Shown piece after piece: positions 1 through 64,000 of a stretch of DNA of 64,000 nt; the stretch's first letter is position 1, and each line of letters opens with the position of its first letter. Both the position numbers and the translations under genes were made by a program. The notes under the pieces were generated by a model. It did no database searches and was not told the DNA's origin. It was given only the letters and a program-made list of their open reading frames with translations. This DNA comes from Brienomyrus brachyistius (lineage: Eukaryota; Chordata; Actinopteri; Osteoglossiformes; Mormyridae): NCBI RefSeq assembly GCF_023856365.1, contig NC_064552.1, forward strand, positions 8,175,160 through 8,239,159. The letters are read 5' to 3'.

Positions 1-971
1 ATATATGATTCTGGATTGATTCCAAAAGACTGTGTAAACTCCCAAACTAGAACTTCTCTGATGTGCATGACAGTATTCTGCATGGAGGGGAAACAATGGA
101 TTGTTCATCACTTTTTCTTATTTTTTTTCCCCCTATGGACAAACTTTCTCACTTCTTTGTATTTAGTCGTTTTTCTTTTTCTTTTTTTTTTTTACATCTG
201 CTGTCCTGTTTAACTACCAGGACGTGCAAATTTCAGGAAGTCTTTGATATTCAGGGTGTGTTGGCTAGAGGTGCATTCTATACGCTCTCGCCGTAACTAT
301 AACAAAAGATGTAAAACGGGGAGCTCAAGAGGACAGTATTGCAGCTAAGAGAGTTGTTAGTTTTCATGACACATGGCGCCTTGCAATTTTTACTGTGAGG
401 TTCTACTGGAAGTAAAAAAAGGTAGAAAAGGAAGTAGCCTTTCAGTAGGTGTCCCAAAAAAGGCTTTATCCGTGTTACATGCTTCCTGTACTTACTGTTA
501 GATTTCTGTTCAGTTCAAGCTATTTGACATTCGTATAACTTCCTAGTGGTGTTAATGGGAAATGCAAGTGCTATTTCAAGTGAATGAGACATGAAGTATA
601 TCTGTAATAATGTCTTTTGCAAAATACTTCTCTATTTCTGTGAATAACAGTAAAAAGCAGTGCTTTGTTAGCCTTCACAAGTGACATAAATATGTTTGAC
701 CATACGATGCACGTTTGATCTGTATTAGATTTTACCTGCAATACCACTCTTCAAAACGGACTGTGTTGATATCCATCATATACAGTATGTGTCTAATCAC
801 AGGAGCATGTTCAGATTTTATGCTGATCATATCCTCCTCTGCACTTTAAGCCAAACTGGCAGGTAACTACAGATGTATAAAGACTGAAGCGACGAAAGAA
901 GCCACTTTAAAAAAAAAAAATAACAAAAAACAAATAAATCCAAAACATAGACGAATGGACAGACCAGAAGA

Positions 972-974
<3 letters not shown>

Positions 975-1015
<41 letters not shown>

Positions 1016-1027
1016 GAGAGAGAGAGA
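975..1027. repeat. (TG)n followed by (AG)n microsatellite
   Basis: About 18 TG units run directly into seven AG units after a short A-rich join. Confidence 0.95.
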
Positions 1028-2552
1028 ATACAGTACATGTATGTATGTACTGTATAACTCTGCAATAATTATGTTACTATGAGAAGTCTCCTGACATGTG
1101 CCTTTGGGGTCAATTTGACCCCACGGTAGGTGTGAGAGATAAAAAATGTGCCTGTTTGCTCAAGAACTGTGACTCATTGTGTTACAACTGTGTTATAAGA
1201 ACGTGAGGTTCGTCTGTTTTTTTTTCTTTCTTTGATTGCATTTTGTTTTGGCAAACAGAAGAGGCAGAGAGACAGTTTATTGCTTTTAAGGTTCATTTCG
1301 TCTCTAAGAGGAAAGTGATGTAAAATATATATGGCCCACAGCACGTGGCTGATGCTTCATTCTTGTGTGTTAAAAGCTTGCAACAGCTGTGTAAACACAT
1401 GGCTTTTTCCGGTGATATGGGCAATGCGCTTATTGCCTTGAGATAGATGTCTAAGGCTATATACCCTGTGATATTGTCATCCTGCTAAAAATCAAGTTTA
1501 TGAGGAAATATGTGGTGCTATTGAACTGAGATATTAGTACAGATTAGTTTATGCTTTGCTTTTGCAGTTTTAATTGTTATAGTAAATTATTCAAGAAATG
1601 CATTGATTGAATTGATAACATATTTATGGCAAGATTGCTTAGATTAGATTAATGCTCCTCGACTTCGCACAATATTTGTACTGAAGGGAATATGTAAAAG
1701 GAAGGCAAAATGAAGAGGTATTGGTGTATAAATCCAAAATAAGCCGGGACCTTAAAATCAGTCTGAGCCATTGATGTGGATCACTGAACTTGTCAAATCG
1801 CTGAAGGAGGCTTTAGGAGAGGATATTTTGGAGCGTCAAGTATTTGTTGCCTCGTTTAATTCTGACAAGTTAGAAGGCCTGTTTCTCATCAGAATGGATG
1901 CCAAAGACAATCATGTTTGACCAAGGTTATTTCAGATTGATCGGGCATCGATGTGCTGTGATCCTCAAGAAAACATTTCATAAAACAATTGCAAAATACC
2001 GAAATCCAACACGGATCCCATTTTTACCACTTTATTAAAGCTGACACTTTTAATTGAATTAAAAGGGGAAGGTTTGTGAAAACGGAAATTGTGATTGTTT
2101 ACGCGTTTTTGTACAAGAAAACCAGCGTGCTGTAATATTCTTGATTAGCCTGTAGTGAAGGGGCGACTCTTGTTGCTCTATAAATAAATGTCTCGTTAGA
2201 CACCTTATAAAAATGTGTAATATTCTGGGTTTTTTTAATAAATACCAGAAAAAGTACCTGAAATAGCAGCAAAATATTGCATATTGGCATGATTTATAAT
2301 TAATTCATGACATGTAGTTACTATGAGTATTCATACTGACATCATAAATTCCAAGGTTACAAGATTGAACAGGTTTGTTACTGGAAAACAAAAACAGGAT
2401 TTACGTGCCTAAATTGCAGAACAGACTGTCAACAGTAGTGCCCACTACTGGCAGGCTTTCAGAATGCAGATGGAATTTCCGACAAGCAGCCGGCCGGGCA
2501 TGGCCGAGGGAGAAGCCGGCACATATGTCCACTCTTTCCCAAATGTCCAGAG

Positions 2553-2656
2553 CAGTGCATCCCAATCCGATCTTCAGGGACACACAGGCGGTCTGGGAGG
2601 GAGCAAAAACATGGACTTTCTGTGCATCCCAAAGAAAAACGGATTGGGAAACACTG
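2553..2656. mobile_element. hAT-type MITE, 104 bp, with target-site duplication
   Basis: The ends are inverted: CAGTGCATCCCAATCCG on the left and the complement of CAGTGTTTCCCAATCCG on the right. Flanking 8-mers are GTCCAGAG and GTCTAGAG (7 of 8 identical), and they fit the nTnnnnAn target preference of hAT elements. There is no coding capacity, so it must have been moved in trans. Confidence 0.75.
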
Positions 2657-5600
2657 GTCTAGAGGGTAGATCTCCATATCATACCAGCCTGACCCCCCTT
2701 GATTTGAATCCAACTATTAATGTACTGTTTAGGTCCTGAGCTGGCCACCTGAAACGATTTGTGTCGTGTTACAAAACATGGCCCAAGTGTTTGTCTTATG
2801 TGAGAATGCCACACTAACAATAAATACATTCAATATGTACAATTATAATTATCTGTAACGAAATTTAAAGAGGTCCTTCATCCTGAAATGAAATATGTTT
2901 TTGTGGGTTAAATTATATAGTAATATCACTTGGATATACAATAATGTAACAGGCCTCCCAATAAAGACAATCAAAAACGTAAAATAATTATATTGAGAAA
3001 GACATAAAGTAACTGCATGGTTACAATCCCTTGAGTCATAATGGCACAGAGAACTATATTATCAAGAGGATTAGACAAGGATGCAAAGTTTACAGTGGAG
3101 CCAGGCAGGAACAGTTTGAATATTGAAAAGCAAGTGTGAAAATAATGAGGCCATTTCAGTGGCTGAAGGAAATGAAAAGCAGAAATACAGGCAGGGAATC
3201 CGGCTTCTGGCGTCGGAAATGTAAATGGAGTTAGACTTTCCGCCATCAAACAGTAGACATTTGGGTTTTTTTTTAATGTGACAAAACATAACCTTTATTA
3301 GTTAGAATATTATTTTTTACAAAGGCCTATTACGCAGTATTACAGAAATCCAGACCTGTGAGTATCTGATATGGCTCAGGGAAGTGGTCTACCAGTTGCA
3401 CAGTCTAAATCGATAACCAGCCTTTTCTCAATGATGACGCCCACAATAGGTTTTATTAAACCTGTACAGTATTTAATGTGTACAAATATTATTTCTTCAT
3501 AACTAATGGCAAACTGGATCTGGAGTAGCTACTTTTTGCAGCAGTGCCACTCACTTCACATCCAAGAATTAATCAACTATGGATTTGAGTGACACAACCT
3601 CTGGGGCTCTGAGTATTGATGATGTGTGGTCTTTAAAGGCAATGCTGAAGAACGAAAGCAAACCTCAGATCGTTTGCTTAGTACAACTCCAGGAGGTTTT
3701 CCAAGAAACCATTGACTTTTCCCATTTCCGTCGTCCATCTTTGTCGCCCTGACAGATTAAATGTAAATCAAGATTAGTGAAAGCGCTACCATTTTATTAA
3801 CAGCCAACAATTAACTAGCTCCCCAGTGGCACTGCTTAATGACCTTTAATTCTACCTATTGGACAGTACAGTTTTTGCCTTATTGCATAACCACCCCCCG
3901 CCCCCCCACCAAGCGTCAGTAGGCTTGATACCAGTTCAACATTGTCAGCCACCAACTGAGCACCAACGCATTACATGCCGCTGCGCATAATGCAGTTCAT
4001 ATGCATGCTACATTCTGTCTTTTTCATTGCAACTGCAAATCCGCAATGATATGCAGATACCGTGTTATCTGCAGTCCATAAAAGCTGGAAGCCCAGCAAT
4101 AACCCCTCGCCCTAAAGGCTTTTATATGTTGACATGATGACTATCTTGAATTTATTTGTCTGTTTTATTTGTTTGTTTGTTCACTGGTTATTTAGTTATT
4201 TGGCCTTTGGTATCAGGCTCTTTCTCTCCATTTTTTAACACTTCCTTACAGATATTCCATTATTCCCTTTGTATACAATAACTGAAGTGTTTGAATGGTG
4301 GTACAGCCCAATGCCCTTGTCAAGGTCATGTAATACTCCAGACCCATCCCAGTCTAAAGATTACAGCGTACAATGCATCTCTAGTGCACAACCTATTAGC
4401 GCTTGTGTCAGGGACATGTAGCTCAAGCTGCATTTATTGTATATGAACTTAATAATGTTTTCCATTATAGTGCTGGTACGTATTTTTTAAAGAACGAAAA
4501 GAATCTCCCAAGAAAAATGTAATGCTCCGTTAGGCCTTGAAATGGCGGCAGTGTTGTTTCTGTGTACGAACTACGAGCCTGTTACAATGCGACGGCAGCA
4601 TTGTTCGCGAAGCGTTATATTTTTAGCAAAGAAGAGAAGAGACAAAGCCATGCTGTCTTTTTTGTTTTGTTCTGTTAATTGCCCAAGGTAAAGATTATCT
4701 GCTCTTGTCAATTTAATTCAGCTTCAAATGAGGCAACAAGGTCACTTTTTTCCCCCCAGTGAACAGGATTGAATTGTCATGTACCTCTAATAGGCAGCAC
4801 AGGGAATCATTAGTCTACCTCGACTCCCTGACTGATGGGCATTTCAGTCCAATCATCTGACCATGCACCCACGGCCCAGTACTATTGACACCGTGTCAGA
4901 GCTGAGAGGAGATGGCTTAATCAGCCGGGACACTCTCAACATTGATTTGACAAGCTGGCGTAATGACCCTCTTGTTTTCGTAAAGGATCACTGTTTATCT
5001 GCAATGGCATTGATGCACTAAGTGTACTGCATTGTCATGGAAACTATTATCACCACGGCGCTGCGAATCTTGTATGCTCTTGAGGATGGTGTTTGCGTGA
5101 CATGGGGAACGACTGAGATGGTATAGAGACCTGACTGAAACGAGGACAAGTGGGCTGCCTTTTTCTAATCTCTTCGACTGAAGGGGTTCTGCTCACTAAA
5201 TGGCATTGCTGAAAAACATTTGTATTGGGCTCCATGAGTAAACTACACGGGGATGAATAAATGATCACTGCACAAATAGATCTTTTTATAAATTAACTCT
5301 GTATACTAAATACAATATTCTAGTCGCATTAGTGTATATGAAGAAAAAAAAAACATCTAGTTAAATAAATGTATAACACATCTAATATTTTCAGGATAAA
5401 ACGTTATAAATATCTTTATATGCCATTACTGAAACCAAATTTTACCTTTTTGGAACATTGTGGTATTTGTTTCGGCCACTTGGGTGTTTGGAACCAGTTT
5501 CAGGTGAAAAATAAATTGATTTGCACACTGCAGAGACATTTACCGGCCCATGCATGGCATTGAAATAAGATGCTAATTTGTTTGTATTGACATCTCTGTT

Positions 5601-6129
5601 CTAGCTACAGACAGCATAGCTGTACAGATGCTTTCCAGCTTCAGGTGCTTACTGACGTACGAGATGTACACATGCTCATTGGCACGAGCGGGCACCGAAC
5701 AGGCCGTCACACACAGATCCGCATAATCAGCGCATCCCACGATAGCCTCAGCATTACCAAGGTGTTAGACAGTAAATATTATTGGCATCCTGACAGTCTC
5801 CAGCCATGACACAGCGTGTAAAATTGTTCATAAGCTACATGATGGGCTGCTGCATCCCAAGGTGAGAATGTGGTAACTGTTTTCATCAACAACTATCCGA
5901 AAGGGTGAAATGAAGTGCCCCTTGTCAAAAGATTTGTGGAGCGATAGTAAGGTGCTTTCTTTCAACAACGCATGAAAATGCCATGCAGTGGAACTGAGTG
6001 ACTAGATGTTATACTGTATACTGAAAAGACAAAAGGCTTTTTTTCCCCTTTCATTCTCTGATATGGTAATAAGAAAAGTCATGGTGTTCATTAATTTCTC
6101 TCTTTGCATTGATGTGGAAATATGTATGG

Positions 6130-6205
6130 TATATGGCAAGGGTGGCCAGTCTTACCCAGAAAGGGCCGCTGTGCGTGCAGGTTTTCGCTGCAACTCCCTA
6201 ATTAG
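6130..6205. repeat. Interspersed repeat fragment (AAAGGGCCGCTGTG block)
   Basis: The block around GGTGGCCAGTCTTACC and GCAGGTTTTCGCTGCAACTC looks like a dispersed fish repeat known from memory. No clear ends or duplication were found, so class and limits are uncertain. Confidence 0.35.
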
Positions 6206-9200
6206 ATTACAGAATGTGCTGTGTGGCTTGTGCCCCAATACTGTTTGCATTTCTACATGCGTATTGGAAACTCAAGGTAGCTGCACTTATGCTTAATTGA
6301 CTTCTTGACAGCACACAGATTTGTAATGCGCTGTTTGAAAATGTGTACATCGCTTTGGAGAAAAGCATAGGCCAAGTAAATATACAGTAAATGTAATATT
6401 TGTACAGATACCTATACAGGACATGCCAGCTACCTGCAATAAATTCAAATATAGTAATATGAATCAGTAAAATCAGACAGAAGTCCAGTTGACCACAGTG
6501 CATACTGTAGTACTGTAGCTGTTTTTCTTCGGTCCATTGATTCAACTTTGATTCAAGGTGTACGACTGTGGTATTTTACTTGGAACACAGATTCTATACT
6601 ACACAGATAAGTAGTCAACACTAGTCATAGCCAGTGTGGCAAACTAGGCAAGTAATAATACCAGCGTCTTCAATACGAAGCAAAGTGAAATTGGCTGGCA
6701 AGTCGATGCTCCCTTGCAAGTTTTGCACCCCAGACAGCTGACCGTGTTGCTTATAGGACTGACCGGCCCTAGAAGGAGTGCAAGGTCAGGCAGACATTAT
6801 GGTGGTAAACAGTCAGTAAGGTGCAACGGAGAAATTATCATTTTTCATGCATCTTACCAAACAGTGTGCTGATAATCATGCATTTTGTTTACAAATTTAC
6901 TTAAATGTGTGAATGAAGCTATGAGGGAATGTTATTGAAGTATCAGCAGCGATCTGTTCAGAACAGAATAGAGCAGAATGAGTTTTTGCATAGATTCCTT
7001 TGGTAAATGTGGCGACAAGATAAATGGCAGATCAATCAGTTCCACCGGAATCGATCTGAATCAGTTCGGCTTCAACGCACACAACCACCAGCTACTTTAT
7101 TGTAAATCAATCATTTTGAAAACAACAAAGAGGCCACTCTTCACCAACGAGCTGTCAATTTGAGATGTCTTTGTTACATCCTTACCGATGTGAAAATTAA
7201 CTGATCCATCAGTTGAATTTTCTTAAAATTATTTACAATTTCTTTAATATCATATGCTCAAATGTTAGACCTAACTTGAGCTAAAAAAAAAAAAAAGTAT
7301 GAAAGAATTATAATTTAGTCAGTAATGTCTAGATCATGCAAATAATGTTCATTTTCATATATATTTCATATTAGTAGCCAAGTATAATCTACATAATAGA
7401 TGCAAATATTAAAACGTTCACATCAACTAACAAAACGTTCCTTAATTCTCTTTTTTCGAATATCTTAAGATGATGTTCTTTTGCCTTTCCTTGGTTCTAC
7501 AGAGATGTTCTGCTGATATTATTTGAACATGATATGGATATCAACAAAAAATATGATAAAAAATTACAAATATAGTATGCTTCAGCAATTATATAATGGG
7601 TATAGTAGAAGAATCGTAAAATGTGTCCTTGCATTTTGTCTTTTTACTGTGTGTATATTCACTTTTTATTATTGTTATCATCTTTTTTTCCCCTGTAAAG
7701 TTATGATTTCTTGGCAGAACTTGCTCCCAGATGCACACTCTTGTCAGGTTACCAGCTATCTTTGCTCCCGCAGATCATAAGGTACAGAGCTAGATGGGTT
7801 TCACTGATTGGACGAGCAGAAGCGGCAGCCTACTGCCACTGACAGACAGGGAAGGTGAAAATATCTGGCCCAGGTGGCAATTAGCTACTGTTACTGTAGC
7901 AGATATTATACTGCCAACTGCAAAATTTAAAACAGAGAAGATGCGATCAAATAAATATTTCAGATTAACTATGATCTAGTGATAACTACAAGAGTGCAGT
8001 TATTTTTTTTTAAATGAACAAAAAGGACAAGTTTTTAGAACACAAATACATCAATTTAATTTGAGAAAATACAAAATGAAACCATGTACAATTTATGTAC
8101 AAACCTTTTGTACAAGACGGTGTGTTTATCACTGGATATCATAGTCAGGTAGATCAACTCAGCACCATCATTTTCTCCACTAATCCTTTAGTTTAAACAA
8201 AATAAAAGAAACTATACTGCAAGGTGAGGCTCATTTTTGCCGCAATTAACATAGGAGATAATGGCAGATAATGGTACACACTTGACATGATTAATGTAAA
8301 ATTCTCCTAATCTGGTTTTCTAGGTAGCAAATAATGTTTTGCATTGATATTCATGATGCCAAAATGTATTTATTTAAGACTTTTACCCCCCATCTGTTAT
8401 ACTTAAATGACCAGAAATCAAGAACAATGCTTGTGTAATCCATCCACCTAAAATAAGTCAGGAGAAGAGATGGAAATATGTTACCTTTTTTGCAGCTGAC
8501 GTTGGTAAAATTGACGTTAAACAAAATACGTAGCTTGTATTATTAAGCCTAAAATCAATCTAAGCATAACAATCAGTACTAAGGATGTGGCGATTTTCTA
8601 AAAATGCGATGCCCTTCTTTGCTTCCACTGTGCATATTTGTCATTTTCTGACTTTGCTGGGATGATTTTACTGTTGTTTTATTTTGTCAGTCACGTCTCT
8701 GATGTCCGTGACGTGCTTTGGTTGTTTAATCACACAAAGCACATCTGCCACCTCTCGCGATAGTGGGTCTTCGGGAATCCTCCTTTGGCCTAACACACTG
8801 CCTGACACGGGGCATGGAGGCAGTTATTTGGCTTGGATGTTCTCTATGCCCGTGTAAAATTCTGTTCCCCCTCAGGTTCTATAGAGAGAACTCTTTTCAA
8901 TTGAAAATGACTGAATGATGCGCAGTGAAATGCCGTAAACCTCAACATTGGCTAGCACTGTCTCCTATATCAATCACTCAGAAAGACATTCTGCGAAGAC
9001 ATTCCTGTGATAATCAATCATCCAAAATGACATTTGAGTGTCTATATTCAGATAAACTGTGTGAATCATAATCATACAAATAATTGTTTTTTTTGGGTTA
9101 TTGTTATACGAGTGCTCAAAAATAAAGGATAAACATTACACATGTTAAATAGATCAGTAGTCACAACTCTTTTGGAGAGAAAAGGCAGTGATTAAACACA

Positions 9201-11589
9201 AGAGCTTGAGAAATGACATTGATATAGCCATTTGAAATCATAAATATGCAGATAAAATGGAATGTACACAAAGCGTTTCAAAACAAAATACATTGTTCTT
9301 AATCAATCACTTGTGACCCTTACATTTTCAATAATTATTGATTTTGAGGGGAAAAAAAACAAAATAGAATTAAACCAAAAAAAAGAATAAAACAGCTCAT
9401 TTTTATGTGTCCTTTTAAAATATGGGTTTTGGAGTAACTGGAAATACTTTCACCTTCAATTAATGAAACTATCAGCAGTGAATTATCAGCAATCTTTGTA
9501 TACATACATTATTCTTATATTTGTTGACTACTTGCTATGAAATGTAACAACTTATAATTACGATTCAAAATTTCACTCCAGAAAAAAAAATACTTCATGG
9601 GTTTTCAGTATCAACATAATCATACTACACCCAGTGTAGAGACATTAACGTCATGAGATTGTTAGAAATAAAAGAGAAACAGTGGTACACAAAAGGTACA
9701 CAAGCAAAATGTAGCTGTTAAATACTCTTTTTGAATGAGATCAAAGATTTTGCAATAAATTTGACTAGTAGGTTGCGTAATGTACTTTCCATGGTATGTT
9801 TCGTAAAGCAATTTAAAGCGTAACAGTAGCAAAGCACTGCATTTTTTGGTGAGACTGTCAAATATTGTGAAAATACCATGTCTAGCCTTTTATTGGAGAA
9901 ACAGCCCTGCTCACAATTTCAATTATTATTCGTTAATATCATCCTACACTTTGTGTTACACCCCGCAATCTCGACCAAGTGAAATGGTTAGAAATGGCTA
10001 GAAGATAGACTTTGCGTTACAATAGATGCTGAATTTTGAAGCATTTCAACTTGCTAACAACTAACTGAACTCATTTATGCACAAATATTGTTGCAAGCAG
10101 CCAATAACCATATGAAAACCTAATTGTACTGGACCATTATAATTGCAAATCCCTATTAGACTCTAAGAGGTCCTATTAAAATATACGGACATATTTTGTT
10201 TTTATTGCCAGTGCTTTTTTCATTTTTTTTAAATACTTATGAGAACTTAAGGAGAATAATGACCATACAAAATATATTGCTTGTCTGTCTTAACTCCTTT
10301 TACTAACATTTCTGTACAGTTTTAGAATATATGTGTAATTCTGGTGCCCCAGTAGCCTGTATATTTTGAAATGTAAAAATAAATGTTTAAAAAAATGGAA
10401 TTTATGGTTATGTGGATAGAAAATATTTGTAGGTATAAACCTGTCATAAAATGTACAACAGAGTGAAGCTTCACCTTTCAAACCTTCAGCAATGTACAGT
10501 GTAAATGTGGAGCATTTGCTACTAAAAGGTGCTGCTCTTTAGTTCCATGGATTACTCCAGGAACTGGATAACAAGCATGTTTAACTTTGTGGAAGGGCTG
10601 TGTCTCTGGCAGAATAACTGGAATATTGCATTCAAAGCCAGCTGTTTGTAGCAGTCCAGCGACTCAAACATGACTGAGCTGTTTTCAATAATCAGAACAT
10701 TTTATTCCCAAAAGCTTCTCGGGTTAGAGAATCAGAATTATGTCATGGAGAACATCCAAGCACTTCATTGCCTCCATGCCAAGAATTTGTCAGGCAGTGG
10801 TTACAAAGGAGGGCCCGTATTTACCCGGTCGCGGTAAGTGGCAGTCCGATGCCATTGCATTATGAACAGCTCTTTCATAGTTGTTGCTGTTCATTCATAT
10901 TCATTTTGCCGCAAATAGTAACAAGGTACTTCAGGTGAGTGTCTCTCACCCTAGACCAAAACAGCTCAGCCATTCTGAGAATCCTTACAGCTGGCAAAAA
11001 CCCTCACTTTTCATTTGCATGTGCTGCTAAAAGTTAAGCGCCTGTTGAGTCTTATGATTATGCGTCAATAATGGCAAGATGGAAAAGCTTAATTTACATA
11101 TTAATTTACATATTAAATTACGATATTTTATACACTTGGAAACTTTGATTGGCCACTGGGATAATCATTTAAATGGATATACACACATAGATTTTCACAG
11201 ATTCTGATTTGTTCCAAACATTCATTTGTTATTCGTAGTGGACAGTATTATCTAAGATAGAATAATTACGCCCGAATGCATTAATTCAAATTATTCTGTC
11301 ACATCTCTTGTTTACTGCCCAATCTTGGGAAAAAAATACATAGCCAATGATGCATGCTATGACAATACCGACTATTTCTGCAGATCCCAGTCCATTTAAA
11401 TACTTTCTAAGTGCAAGTATGTACATGTAGTACAAACATGTGTGGTTGCCATACAGTATGAAGTCTTGCGTGTCCTTCATTGGAAGTAGTTCTGTTTTTA
11501 CGTTTCTGAAATGACCCTCATTCTCCAAAACGTGTAATTATGGAGTCTGGGCATATCAGAGATGAAGTATTGCTGTATTACAAATAATG

Positions 11590-11608
11590 ATATATATATA
11601 TATATATA
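11590..11608. repeat. (TA)n microsatellite
   Basis: About nine and a half TA units, 270 bases beyond the VEDEC stop, so probably within its 3' untranslated region. Confidence 0.85.
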
Positions 11609-11882
11609 GCAAAATTTTTTTTCTTTCAGGTGCAAGGGGCTGTACATTTCTTATTGATTGTCATGTTATATATGCGTGTTATGTATGTGTGTATGTTTTC
11701 CGAAATAATATTTTAAACAGCATGGAAGTAATCATTCATAGGTACAAGAAGATCTCCTCTATTGTATCTGACCACATGGCAATCCTAGGTCTGTTGTACA
11801 GGGAGGAACAGTACTGTCGCTCCTGTGGCCCCATCTTCCACGAGAACGTCCCGGCACTCCACATGACATCGACGGTCTGCAC

Positions 11883-64000
<52,118 letters not shown>

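Larger units (their letters stand above)
1..11882. other. 3' untranslated region and downstream flank of kcnma1, no other gene seen
   Basis: AT-rich, with no ORF over about 110 codons and none resembling a known protein. The part nearest 11,882 must include the 3' untranslated region of the VEDEC mRNA. The nearest AATAAA I noticed on the minus strand is at 10,701-10,706. A hAT MITE, a TG/AG microsatellite and a repeat fragment near 6.1 kb are listed separately. Confidence 0.6.

Noticed and set aside
1106..1122. Perfect palindrome GGGGTCAATTTGACCCC
   Set aside because: It may be the end of a dispersed repeat, but no partner end or duplication was found nearby.

Overview
The window is intronic and exonic DNA of one large vertebrate gene, read on the minus strand: kcnma1, the pore-forming alpha subunit of the large-conductance calcium- and voltage-activated (BK, Slo1) potassium channel. 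The organism is most likely a ray-finned fish. The introns are short compared with the very large mammalian gene, dinucleotide microsatellites are frequent, and there are several copies of a tRNA-headed SINE with an (ATGG)n tail of a type common in fish genomes. The species, and which fish paralogue (a or b) this is, cannot be fixed from the sequence alone.

The gene enters from the right edge. Its 5' part (N-terminus, S0-S6, pore, first part of RCK1) lies outside. From right to left the window holds the end of RCK1 (63.9, 60.8, 60.5, 57.0 and 56.0 kb), the STREX cassette (51.2 kb), the RCK1-RCK2 linker (41.2 and 34.2 kb), RCK2 (33.4 and 32.2 kb), an alternative linker exon (24.9 kb), the calcium bowl (23.4 kb), the distal RCK2 exons (20.9 and 20.5 kb) and the C-terminal tail (20.2 kb). 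Two alternative ends follow. One is a read-through end with its stop at 20,095. The other uses a 29-nt microexon (15.7 kb) and a terminal exon ending in VEDEC (11.9 kb). I placed every exon by splice consensus and codon phase. The exons chain in frame: without STREX they give 661 codons to the VEDEC stop or 614 codons to the read-through stop.

Introns and the 3' flank (1-11.9 kb) hold no other gene I can support. They do hold mobile and repeated DNA: three full SINEs with target-site duplications, one carrying an exact micro-inversion; two SINE fragments; a hAT-type MITE with an 8-bp target duplication; a MITE-like element with TATACC termini; a three-unit foldback array inside an old tandem duplication (46-48 kb); and many microsatellites. 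One GC-rich patch at 43 kb looks like a possible unrecorded cassette exon and is the least certain but most original candidate. I found no new multi-gene system.
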